DNA of 64,000 nucleotides from Burkholderiales bacterium (GTDB taxonomy: Bacteria > Pseudomonadota > Gammaproteobacteria > Burkholderiales > SG8-41): positions 44,992-108,991 of the forward strand of contig JAUXYA010000032.1 in NCBI GenBank assembly GCA_030684405.1, written 5' to 3'. The position numbers were made by a program, and so were the translations under genes. Below, piece by piece: positions 35,084 through 42,934 of the stretch (positions within the stretch are counted from its first letter, which is position 1; every line of letters starts with the position of its first letter). The notes below the pieces were generated by a model that saw nothing but the letters and a program-made list of their open reading frames with translations, made no database searches and had not been told where the DNA came from.

Positions 35084-36033
35084 GCGTCCTGCGCCAAGGA
35101 GGCGAGTATGTCCGCAGCGCCACGGCGCTTCAGGTTTTCGGCCAGCGCGATTCCAAGCGCCTCCGCTTCGGCTGTCGCACCGCTGTTCTCGCCGCGCAGA
35201 ACCCGCGAACCGTCGGGCAGGCCTACGAGGCCGCGCAGGGTAAGGTGTTCCCCGGAAATCTCGGCAAATCCGGCCAGTGGCACGTTGCAGCTGCCAGCGA
35301 GTGTCCGCGAAAACGCGCGTTCGGCGAGCACGCACTGCCACGTCGGTGCATGCGTCAGTGGCGCCAGCAACTCGAACAGATCGCGGCGATCCTCGCGGCA
35401 CTCGATGCCCAGCGCGCCCTGGCCGACCGCCGGCAGCGAGTCCTCGGGCGAGAGCAGCGCAGTGATGCGGTCGGCAAGCTCGAGGCGCTTCAGTCCGGCG
35501 GCGGCAAGTATGATCGCGTCGTACTGACCCTCGTCGAGCTTGCGCAGCCGGGTCTGCACGTTGCCACGCAGTGCGCCGATGACCAGTTGCGGGTGCCGTG
35601 CGCGCAACTGGCATTCGCGGCGCAGGCTCGAGGTGCCGACACGGCCGTCTGTCGGCAACTCCTCGAGGTCGCGGTATTTTGCCGACACGAAGGCGTCGCG
35701 TGGATCGGCGCGCTCGAGGATCGCTGCCAGTGCATATCCTGGCGGCAGATGCATGGGCACATCCTTCATCGAATGCACCGCGATGTCAGCGCGGCCGTCG
35801 GCCAGCGCGTCCTCGAGCTCCTTGACGAACAGTCCCTTGCCGCCGATCTTCGCCAGCGAGCTGCCCAGCCTGCGGTCTCCTTCCGTGGTCATGCCCAGGA
35901 GGGATACCTGCAGCCCCGGATATAATCGTTGCAGTTCGGACTGCACATGCTGCGCCTGCCATAACGCCAGCGCGGATTCGCGCGTGGCAATCACCAGGGA
36001 GGCGGGATGTCGCGGAATATTTCCTTCTATCAT
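35080..36033 (-). CDS. hemC: Porphobilinogen deaminase
   Basis: This 317-residue enzyme joins four porphobilinogens. It has the N-terminal [17 protein letters not shown], the active-site Asp region [18 protein letters not shown], and the RREC/Arg-rich segment [18 protein letters not shown]. The cofactor-binding Cys is in [22 protein letters not shown]. The ATG at 36033 gives the family start. No purine-rich ribosome site precedes it. The 30 bases before the ATG are AT-rich and contain the core of the dispersed repeat. Confidence 0.95.
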   Translation of the reverse strand: MIEGNIPRHPASLVIATRESALALWQAQHVQSELQRLYPGLQVSLLGMTTEGDRRLGSSLAKIGGKGLFVKELEDALADGRADIAVHSMKDVPMHLPPGYALAAILERADPRDAFVSAKYRDLEELPTDGRVGTSSLRRECQLRARHPQLVIGALRGNVQTRLRKLDEGQYDAIILAAAGLKRLELADRITALLSPEDSLPAVGQGALGIECREDRRDLFELLAPLTHAPTWQCVLAERAFSRTLAGSCNVPLAGFAEISGEHLTLRGLVGLPDGSRVLRGENSGATAEAEALGIALAENLKRRGAADILASLAQDA

Positions 36034-36034
36034 A

Positions 36035-36047
36035 TTGATTTTATTGA
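36035..36047 (-). repeat. Dispersed AT-rich repeat core, copy D
   Basis: The minus-strand core TCAATAAAATCAA ends one base before the hemC ATG. It also covers the probable TTG start region of the divergent thioredoxin-fold gene. The same 13-base core, with one change, occurs at 48585-48597. Confidence 0.55.
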
Positions 36048-36526
36048 GTATTTTTAAATTCAGGCTGAGCTGGATTCTAACATGCGCCCTGCTCGCAGCC
36101 GGCCCGGCCTCGGCCCAGCTGCAGGAAGCCGATGACCTGGCACGCCTCTCGGCGGAAACGCGCGCACGCGGCATTCCCGTGCTGGTCGCATTCATGCAGG
36201 AATCCTGTCCTTATTGCGCGGTAGCGCGCCGTGACTACCTGCTTCCCTTGCAGAACGATCCGCTGTGGCGCGAACGCGTGCGCATTGTCGAAATCCACAC
36301 CGATCGCAGCATCGCGCTGCGGGATTTTGCCGGCAAGCCGACAACTCACCGCGCATTTGCCCGCAGCCTCGGGGTGCGTCGTGTGCCGACCCTGATCGTG
36401 TTCGACGGCGAGGGAAAACCGGTCGCACAGCCAATCACCGGCCTTCTGATTGAAGACTTCTACCGGCTCTACATCGAGCAGGCCATCGAAGCCGGCCTTG
36501 TCCGGATGCGCGCAGCCGTGCGCTGA
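36044..36526 (+). CDS. Periplasmic thioredoxin-fold protein (CPYC)
   Basis: The product, about 160 residues, has a signal peptide ([20 protein letters not shown]) and a thioredoxin-like domain with the active site [14 protein letters not shown] and cis-Pro in [15 protein letters not shown]. It resembles SoxW-type or DUF thioredoxin-like periplasmic reductases. No in-frame ATG suits the signal peptide, so a TTG at 36044 (or 36035) is the likely start. The frame is open much further upstream, but that part only shadows hemC. It is divergent from hemC, and the start codons are about 10 bp apart. Confidence 0.8.
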   Translation: MSIFKFRLSWILTCALLAAGPASAQLQEADDLARLSAETRARGIPVLVAFMQESCPYCAVARRDYLLPLQNDPLWRERVRIVEIHTDRSIALRDFAGKPTTHRAFARSLGVRRVPTLIVFDGEGKPVAQPITGLLIEDFYRLYIEQAIEAGLVRMRAAVR

Positions 36527-36539
36527 ACGCCGGGCACTC

Positions 36540-37298
36540 TCAGCGCACGAGATCGCGCACCACATGCGCCTGGCGCCGGCTCACGGGTAAACGTTCTTCC
36601 AGTCCCGCCAGCACGACCTGCCAGGGACCTTCGCCATTGTCAGCAGCGACGCGCTCGAAGCCGCGAATTGCCGCCCGTGCCACCAGGCAGTTGCGGTGCA
36701 CCCGCACGAAACGGTCCGGGAACTCCTGTTCGAGCTGGGTCAGTGATTCCTCGATCAGGTATTCGCGCGCCGCCGTGCGCACTGTGACGTACTTGAGTTC
36801 GGCGCGAAGATAGAGCACATCCTCGACCGGGATCAGGTGGACCTTGCCGCGTTCGGCGGCGCTGAGGCAGCTGCGCGGCGCCGCGTGCATCGCCTTCAGC
36901 ATGGCGGCCGTCGGCGCGCTGCGGCGCGCTGCGAGCCGCGACAGCGCTTCCTGCAACCGTGCCGCCTTGATCGGCTTGAGCAGGTAATCGAAGACATGCA
37001 GGTCGAAGGCCTGGATGGCATAGGCGTCGTAGGCCGTGGTGAATATCACCGCGGGGGGCACATCAAGCTTCTGCATGTGCTGCGCCACTTCGATGCCGTC
37101 CATGCCGGGCATTCGCACATCAAGCAGCACGACGTCGACACCCTGTTCGGCGAGGCGCAACGCGTCGCGGCCGCTGGCCGCCTCGCCGGCGATGACAACC
37201 GGCAAGGTCGCGTTGACATCGGCAAGGAGGTCGCGCATGCGGCTGCGCGCGGGCGCCTCGTCGTCGACGATCAGCACGCGCAGCGGCTGCGCGCTCAA
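36540..37298 (-). CDS. algR: LytTR response regulator, AlgR type
   Basis: The 252-residue regulator has a receiver domain (LIVDDEAPARSRM, phospho-Asp60 in VVLLDVRMPGMDG, Lys of LLKPIKAAR) and a C-terminal LytTR DNA-binding domain (VLYLRAELKYVTVRTAAREY, RFVRVHRNCLVARAAI). The start is a TTG that overlaps the algZ stop codon. No ATG before the receiver fits. Pairing with algZ and position between argH and hemC match the conserved AlgZ/AlgR locus. Confidence 0.92.
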   Translation of the reverse strand: MSAQPLRVLIVDDEAPARSRMRDLLADVNATLPVVIAGEAASGRDALRLAEQGVDVVLLDVRMPGMDGIEVAQHMQKLDVPPAVIFTTAYDAYAIQAFDLHVFDYLLKPIKAARLQEALSRLAARRSAPTAAMLKAMHAAPRSCLSAAERGKVHLIPVEDVLYLRAELKYVTVRTAAREYLIEESLTQLEQEFPDRFVRVHRNCLVARAAIRGFERVAADNGEGPWQVVLAGLEERLPVSRRQAHVVRDLVR

Positions 37299-38311
37299 GC
37301 TTCGGCCTTCCGGTACGGCATCACGATGCGCACCTCGTAGGTGTCTTCGCCGACACGGGTCGTCAGTTCCGCCGCGACGTCGAAATGCAGCTGCAGGCGT
37401 TCGCGGATATTGCCCAGCGCCATCTTGTTGCCTGTATGGTGGTTGCCGCTGGTGCGATAAGGGTTGCGCAACACGATATGCAGCCGCTCGTGTGCAGCAT
37501 AAATGTCGATGCTGAGCACGCCCGGCGTTTCCGCCGGTTCGATGCCGTGGTAGACGGCGTTCTCGAGCAGGGGCTGCAGCGCGAGCGGCGGCACCAGGGC
37601 GTCGGCGGGCATCTTGTCGACATGCCATTCGACCTGCAGCCGGTCGCCGAGCCGCAGTTGCTCGAGTTCGAGGTATTGCCGGCACAGTTCGACTTCGCTC
37701 GCAATTGGAACCAGTTCGCGGTTGTCAGCCATCAGCGCGCGAAACAGCGCGGCCAGATCCTCCAGCGCGGTTTCCGCGCGTCGTGGCTCCTTGCGCACCA
37801 GCGACAACACGGCATTGAGACTGTTGAACAGGAAATGCGGGCGGATGCGCGCCTGCAGCGCCTGCAGCCGCGCCTCGGCCAGCGCCGGCGACAGCGCGCG
37901 TCCGCGCAGGTCAAAGTACACCAGCAGCATGCCCGTGGTCAGGGCGACGATCAGCAGCCGGCGCGCCAGCATCGAAGCATCGGCGAAGTACAATCTTTCC
38001 GCCAGTACGTGCAGCGCGACCGTCAATGCGAGCTCGATGGCGATGACCGCAATTGCCGCGGCAATGAACGGCAGGCGGCGCAGCACATTGTTCAGCGCGG
38101 CAAGCACCAGCAGGCTGAGGATCAGCAGCGGCTCGACGGCCGCGGCATTCTCCGCGATCCGCGCCGGCAAGGTGCGGAACCCGTCGACCTGCAGCAGTGA
38201 TGCGAGCAGTACCACGCCGTTCACGATCAGCAGCATCCGCAGCAGGATTCCGGGATTGCGGAAGTCCGGCAGGGCGCCGGTGTTGGCATTATGATTTATA
38301 CTCCGCGCCAT
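37295..38311 (-). CDS. algZ: LytS/AlgZ-type sensor histidine kinase
   Basis: The 338-residue membrane kinase has about four N-terminal helices (residues 20-140), then the His_kinase motif ARIRPHFLFNSLNAVLSL with His159. An atypical ATPase domain follows (LQPLLENAVYHGIEP, MALGNIRERLQLHF). It phosphorylates AlgR, encoded next. It is divergent from argH across a 34-bp AT-rich gap, so the promoters overlap. Confidence 0.92.
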   Translation of the reverse strand: MARSINHNANTGALPDFRNPGILLRMLLIVNGVVLLASLLQVDGFRTLPARIAENAAAVEPLLILSLLVLAALNNVLRRLPFIAAAIAVIAIELALTVALHVLAERLYFADASMLARRLLIVALTTGMLLVYFDLRGRALSPALAEARLQALQARIRPHFLFNSLNAVLSLVRKEPRRAETALEDLAALFRALMADNRELVPIASEVELCRQYLELEQLRLGDRLQVEWHVDKMPADALVPPLALQPLLENAVYHGIEPAETPGVLSIDIYAAHERLHIVLRNPYRTSGNHHTGNKMALGNIRERLQLHFDVAAELTTRVGEDTYEVRIVMPYRKAEA

Positions 38312-38345
38312 GGCGGATTCATTCTAGCAGGGCCCACGCAAGTTC

Positions 38346-39764
38346 ATGACGGCAAAAGACAAAACAAGAATCAGCAGCAGTAAGCCGGGCTCCGCCAAAA
38401 CATGGTCGGGTCGTTTCAGCGAACCAGTCGACGATCTCGTCAAGCGCTTTACGGCCTCGGTCGGTTTCGACCAGCGACTCGCCGAATTCGACATCCAGGG
38501 CTCGATCGCCCATGCCCGCATGCTGCGGGCGACGGGCATCATCTCGGCAGTGGATTTCGAAGCCATCGAGCGCGGTCTGGCGGCAATTCTCGAGGAAATC
38601 CGCGACGGCAGTTTCCCGTGGTCGGTCGATCTTGAGGACGTGCATCTCAACATCGAACACCGGCTCACTGACATGGTCGGCGACGCCGGCAAGCGCCTGC
38701 ATACCGGCCGTTCGCGCAACGATCAGGTTGCCACGGACGTGCGTCTCTACCTGCGCGCCGCGATCGACCATGTGCAGACTCTGATCAAAGGATTGCAACG
38801 GGCGTTACTCGATCTGGCCGAAAACCATGCCGATACGGTAATGCCGGGTTTCACCCACCTGCAGGTGGCGCAGCCGGTGTCCTTCGCTCACCATCTGCTT
38901 GCCTACGTTGAAATGCTGTCGCGCGACGCCCAGCGCTTCGCCGACTGCCGCAAGCGGGTCAACCGGCTGCCGCTCGGCGCAGCCGCGCTGGCCGGCACAT
39001 CCTTCCCGATTGATCGGCAGATGGTCGCCAAGGAGCTCGGCTTCGACGGCGTCTGCGAAAACTCGCTCGACGCGGTGTCGGATCGCGACTTCGCCATCGA
39101 ATTCGTTGCCGCCGGCGCGCTGACGATGACGCACCTGTCGCGTTTCAGCGAGGAGCTGATCCTGTGGATGAGCCCGCGTTTCGGCTTCATCGACATTGCC
39201 GACCGCTACTGCACCGGCTCCTCGATCATGCCGCAGAAGAAAAATCCGGATGTCGCCGAGCTGGTGCGCGGCAAGACCGGCCGCGTCAACGGCCACCTGG
39301 TCGCGCTGCTGACGCTGATGAAAGGCCAGCCGCTCGCTTACAACAAGGACAACCAGGAAGACAAGGAGCCGCTGCTCGACACCGTCGATACGCTGATGAT
39401 GAGCCTCGCGGTGTTTGCCGGCATGGTCGGCGGCATCACCGTCAACGTCGACCGCATGCGTGCCGCGGCGCGCGAAGGTTATGCCACGGCGACCGATCTC
39501 GCCGATTACCTGGTGAAGAAGGGACTGCCCTTCCGCGAAGCCCACGAAGCGGTCGCGCTGGCAGTACGCTTCGCCGAAACGCGCGGCTGCGACCTGTCGG
39601 AGCTGTCCCTTGACGACCTGAAGCAGTTCTCCCCGCTGGTCGGCGCCGATGCCTTCGACGCGCTGACTCTGGAGGGTTCCATGAAAAGCCGCAGTCACAT
39701 CGGCGGCACCGCACCGGCGCGCGTCAAGGCCGCCATCGTCAAGGCGCGGAAAACATTGCTGTAA
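38346..39764 (+). CDS. argH: Argininosuccinate lyase
   Basis: The 472-residue fumarase-superfamily enzyme makes arginine and fumarate. It has [19 protein letters not shown] near the start, [38 protein letters not shown] and the signature [20 protein letters not shown]. The ATG at 38346 gives a 16-residue polar leader before the family start. Confidence 0.97.
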   Translation: MTAKDKTRISSSKPGSAKTWSGRFSEPVDDLVKRFTASVGFDQRLAEFDIQGSIAHARMLRATGIISAVDFEAIERGLAAILEEIRDGSFPWSVDLEDVHLNIEHRLTDMVGDAGKRLHTGRSRNDQVATDVRLYLRAAIDHVQTLIKGLQRALLDLAENHADTVMPGFTHLQVAQPVSFAHHLLAYVEMLSRDAQRFADCRKRVNRLPLGAAALAGTSFPIDRQMVAKELGFDGVCENSLDAVSDRDFAIEFVAAGALTMTHLSRFSEELILWMSPRFGFIDIADRYCTGSSIMPQKKNPDVAELVRGKTGRVNGHLVALLTLMKGQPLAYNKDNQEDKEPLLDTVDTLMMSLAVFAGMVGGITVNVDRMRAAAREGYATATDLADYLVKKGLPFREAHEAVALAVRFAETRGCDLSELSLDDLKQFSPLVGADAFDALTLEGSMKSRSHIGGTAPARVKAAIVKARKTLL

Positions 39765-39795
39765 TTCGCGCTCGCCTGACCATTCCCGCTGTCGC

Positions 39796-40824
39796 TCAGC
39801 CGGCGCGCGGCACCGCCGCGCTTTCCCGCACCACCAGTTCCGTCGGCAGCTTGCAGCGCAGGTCAACCGCCTTGCCCTCGAACCGCAACAGCAGGTGGTT
39901 CGCGGCATAAGCGCCGAGTTCAGCCGTCGGAAAGCGCACTGTGGTCAGCGACGGCCGCATCATCGCCGCGATTTCCATGTCGTCGAAACCGGTGACGGAC
40001 ACATCCCCCGGCACCGCCAGGCCCTGCACATGACATTCGGCGATGGCGCCTATTGCCAGCACGTCGTTGCCACAGATCACCGCTGTCGGCTTTTCGCGCG
40101 CAGCCATCACTTCGCGCAAGCCGTTGCGGCCGCCGGTGTGGGTATAGGGTTTCTCGACGACCTGGGCATCGGACATCACAATGTCGCGCGCGGCCAGCGC
40201 CTCGCGCACTCCGGCGAGCCGTTCCTGAGCGCGCTCGTTGTGGGTGGTAATGCCGGACACCATCGCAAACCGCCGATGACCGAGATCGAGCAGGTAGTTG
40301 GTGATGCGCACCGCGGCGGCGCGGTTGTCGAAACCAACACAGGGATGGTTGCCGCTCTCGTCGAAGGCCCAGGTCAGCACATAAGGCACGCCATGCGCTT
40401 CGATCATGCGGTAGATGTCGGGATGATGGGTCGTGCCCAGCAGCACCAACCCGTCGACGCCCCGCTCGATCAGCGTGCGCGTGACTCGCGCCTCGACGTC
40501 GGCATCGAAGTCGTGGCTCGCCAGCAGCAGCACGTAGCCGGCGGCATCCAGCGTCTGCTGCAGCGCATGGATGGTGTTGGCAAAAATCGCGTTGTCCAGC
40601 GTCGGCACCACTGCGCCGATGGTATGGGTACGCCGCGAGGCCAGCGCGCGGGCGGCGCCGTGTGCAACATAACCCAGCGAGCGCGCGGCCTGCTGCACGC
40701 GCTCCAGCGTACGCGCCTTGACCTTGTGCGGCAGCGTCAGCGCCCGCGACACCGTGGCCGTCGACACCTTGGCCAGCCGCGCGACATCAGCGAGCCGTGC
40801 AGCCTTGCTGGCGCGGGTCCTCAT
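39796..40824 (-). CDS. LacI-family transcriptional regulator
   Basis: The 342-residue protein has a LacI helix-turn-helix (LADVARLAKVSTATVSRALTLPHKVKART) and a periplasmic-binding-protein-like effector domain (HTIGAVVPTLDNAIFANTIH, VDGLVLLGTTHHP, AVICGNDVLAIGAIAEC, GDVSVTGFDDMEIAAMM). It resembles GntR/gluconate-operon repressors of the LacI class, but the effector is unknown. It lies downstream of xsc behind a terminator. A perfect LacI-class operator lies in front of xsc at 42783-42796, so regulation of the xsc divergon is likely. Confidence 0.9.
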   Translation of the reverse strand: MRTRASKAARLADVARLAKVSTATVSRALTLPHKVKARTLERVQQAARSLGYVAHGAARALASRRTHTIGAVVPTLDNAIFANTIHALQQTLDAAGYVLLLASHDFDADVEARVTRTLIERGVDGLVLLGTTHHPDIYRMIEAHGVPYVLTWAFDESGNHPCVGFDNRAAAVRITNYLLDLGHRRFAMVSGITTHNERAQERLAGVREALAARDIVMSDAQVVEKPYTHTGGRNGLREVMAAREKPTAVICGNDVLAIGAIAECHVQGLAVPGDVSVTGFDDMEIAAMMRPSLTTVRFPTAELGAYAANHLLLRFEGKAVDLRCKLPTELVVRESAAVPRAG

Positions 40825-40828
40825 CGGT

Positions 40829-40855
40829 GAAAAAAAGCCGGCGTTAGCCGGCTTT
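40829..40855 (-). terminator. Terminator after xsc
   Basis: Read on the minus strand, the stem AAGCCGGC/GCCGGCTT with loop TAAC ends in a run of T residues (plus-strand A run at 40830-40836). It separates xsc from the downstream lacI-type gene. The same stem sequence recurs at 46694-46713. Confidence 0.85.
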
Positions 40856-40876
40856 CCGAGCGCACAAGCACCACGC

Positions 40877-42649
40877 TCAACGGTACTGCTTGGCGCTGTA
40901 CTTGCGGTATTTCGGCAGCAGGCGTTTCGGCTGGCGGAAGGCATCACGGCGGAAAGGGTCGCCGAGTTCTTGTGTCAGCATCACGTTGATGACCGTGGGC
41001 TTGTTGGAGCGCACCGCCGCGCGCAGCGCATCGCCCACTTCGTCGACATGCTCCACCGTCAGGCCCTGCGCGCCCATCGACTCCGCCACATCGGCGAAAT
41101 TGGGGTTCTGCAGGTTGGTGCCGAGGAAACGGTTCTCGAAATAGTCGATCTGGTTCTTCTTCTCCGCGCCCCACTGACCGTTGTTGAAGACCACGGCGAT
41201 CACCGGAATCTTCTCCCGCACGCAGGTCATCACTTCGTTGAGGCTCATGCCCCAGGCACCATCGCCAACATAGGCGATTGCCGGCCGGTCGGGACGCCCG
41301 ACCTTCGCACCCATCGCGGCCGGGAAGGCATAACCGCAGTTGCCGAAGCTCATCGCGGCGAGGAAGGACGGTGCCTGCTCGAAATGAAGATAGCTGTTGG
41401 ACACCGAGCAGACATTGCCGATATCGGTCGCCACCATCGCGTTTTTCGGCATCGCGCGAGCGAGCGCTGCCAATGCCTGGCGCGGACCGATGCGGCTTTT
41501 GGTATTCGGCGAGGGCCATTTGTCGAGTTCATCGGTCCAGGCCTTTTTCGCCTTCTGTACTTCGGCAATTCGTGCCTTGTTGGGCGCCATTTTCGCGATT
41601 GCCTTCACGCGCTCGAGCAGTGCCGCTGCGGCAAGCTTCGCGTCACCGCAGATGCCGACCGTGGTTTTCTTCACCAGCCCGAGCATGCGCGAGTCGGCGT
41701 CGACCTGGATGATCTTGGCGTTTTTCGGCCAGTAATCGAGGCCGTGCTGCGGCAGCGTACCGAAAGGTCCCAGTCGCGAACCCAGCGCCAGCACCACGTC
41801 GGCCTTGGCGATCATGTTCATCGCCGCCTTCGAGCCCTGGTAGCCCAGCGGTCCGCAGCACAGCGGGTGGCTGGCCGGGAAGGAATCGTTGTGCAGGTAG
41901 GAATTGACCACCGGCGCGGTCAGATACTCGGCCAGCGCAGCACACTCCTTGATGCCGCCAGCCATGATCACGCCGCCGCCGGACAGGATCACGGGGAATT
42001 TCGCCTTGGCCAGCATTTTCGCCGCGGCGTCCAGTGACTCCGGGCCGCCGGCGGAACGCTCCAGCTTGTGCGGCTGCGGAATTTCGTAATCGCCTTCACC
42101 GTAGAAATAGTCACGCGGAATGTTGACCTGCACCGGGCCGCGTTCCGCCATCGCGATATCGAAGGCGCGACCGGTCAGCTCCGCGATGCGCAATGGCGAG
42201 TTGACATGCACCTGCCACTTGGTGATCTTCGAGAAGATCGGCATCTGCTCGGTTTCCTGGAAACCGCCGTGTCCCATGGACAGGCTGCCTGACTCCGGGG
42301 TCACGCAGACCACCGGCGAATGCGCCCAGTATGCGGCGGCAATGCCGGTCACGAAATTGGTGATGCCGGGTCCGTTTTGCGCGATGCACACGCCGTGCTT
42401 GCCGGTAACCCGCGAGTAACCGTCGGCCATGTGCGCAGCGTTCTGCTCATGCGCCACCGACAGGAAGCGGATGCCGGCCAGCGGAAACAAGTCGTGGGCA
42501 TCCATATAGGCCGAACCGACGATGCCGAAAGTGTCCTTCACGCCTTGCGCCACCAGCGTTTCGACAAAGGCTTCGGACGGGGTCATCCGCAGCTTGCCGC
42601 CTGCGGCAGCCGCTTTCGCCATGTTCTTGGTATCTGCCATGGTGTTCAT
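40877..42649 (-). CDS. xsc: Sulfoacetaldehyde acetyltransferase
   Basis: The 590-residue thiamine-diphosphate enzyme matches Xsc along its length. It has FGIVGSAYMDAHDLFPLAGI, the activating Glu68 in SVAHEQNAAHMADGY, AQNGPGITNFVTGIAAAYW, GHGGFQETEQM, and HNDSFPASHPLCCGPLGYQG. The ThDP motif runs from GDGAWG to NNGQWGAEKKN. The C-terminal TQELGDPFRRDAF is diagnostic. Xsc converts sulfoacetaldehyde and phosphate to acetyl phosphate and sulfite. GGAGGAAG lies just upstream of the ATG at 42649. Phosphotransacetylase and sulfonate-input genes are not in the window. The TauE-like exporter at 45914 could remove sulfite. Confidence 0.88.
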   Translation of the reverse strand: MNTMADTKNMAKAAAAGGKLRMTPSEAFVETLVAQGVKDTFGIVGSAYMDAHDLFPLAGIRFLSVAHEQNAAHMADGYSRVTGKHGVCIAQNGPGITNFVTGIAAAYWAHSPVVCVTPESGSLSMGHGGFQETEQMPIFSKITKWQVHVNSPLRIAELTGRAFDIAMAERGPVQVNIPRDYFYGEGDYEIPQPHKLERSAGGPESLDAAAKMLAKAKFPVILSGGGVIMAGGIKECAALAEYLTAPVVNSYLHNDSFPASHPLCCGPLGYQGSKAAMNMIAKADVVLALGSRLGPFGTLPQHGLDYWPKNAKIIQVDADSRMLGLVKKTTVGICGDAKLAAAALLERVKAIAKMAPNKARIAEVQKAKKAWTDELDKWPSPNTKSRIGPRQALAALARAMPKNAMVATDIGNVCSVSNSYLHFEQAPSFLAAMSFGNCGYAFPAAMGAKVGRPDRPAIAYVGDGAWGMSLNEVMTCVREKIPVIAVVFNNGQWGAEKKNQIDYFENRFLGTNLQNPNFADVAESMGAQGLTVEHVDEVGDALRAAVRSNKPTVINVMLTQELGDPFRRDAFRQPKRLLPKYRKYSAKQYR

Positions 42650-42782
42650 GGGTGCTTCCTCCGGAGTTAAAAGTGCGTAGGGCGCCACAACGGCGCCCAC
42701 GCATCAGCAGTTTGAATTCCTTGTCCTGTCGGCCGGACTTCCGGCCGCTGGCCCTGCATGATACGCCGACTGGTCAGCTTGA

Positions 42783-42796
42783 TGCAAGCGCTTGCA
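42783..42796. promoter_or_regulatory. LacI-class operator between xsc and the FAD/Fe-S gene
   Basis: TGCAAGCGCTTGCA is a perfect 14-bp palindrome that fits the TGNAANCGNTTNCA consensus of LacI-family regulators. It lies 134 bp upstream of xsc and 139 bp upstream of the divergent oxidoreductase gene, and it is the only such site noticed in the window. Confidence 0.75.
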
Positions 42797-42934
42797 CAAA
42801 CGTCGGCAAGCAGTTGTTTCGAATGGATTTTCAGCGCCAGGCCCCGAGCCTGGCGTGGGGTCCAAGATATTGTTTTGACTGCGCTTTCAAACAGTGTTTC
42901 CGGAGCAGGCTACAATCCCGGCGATGTCGCCTGT

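Noticed and set aside
35540..36043. Upstream extension of the thioredoxin-fold frame
   Set aside because: It runs antisense through hemC. The signal peptide begins near 36050, so a TTG start there is preferred.
38805..39908. A 367-codon minus-strand frame
   Set aside because: It is antisense to argH, which is complete and carries its signature.
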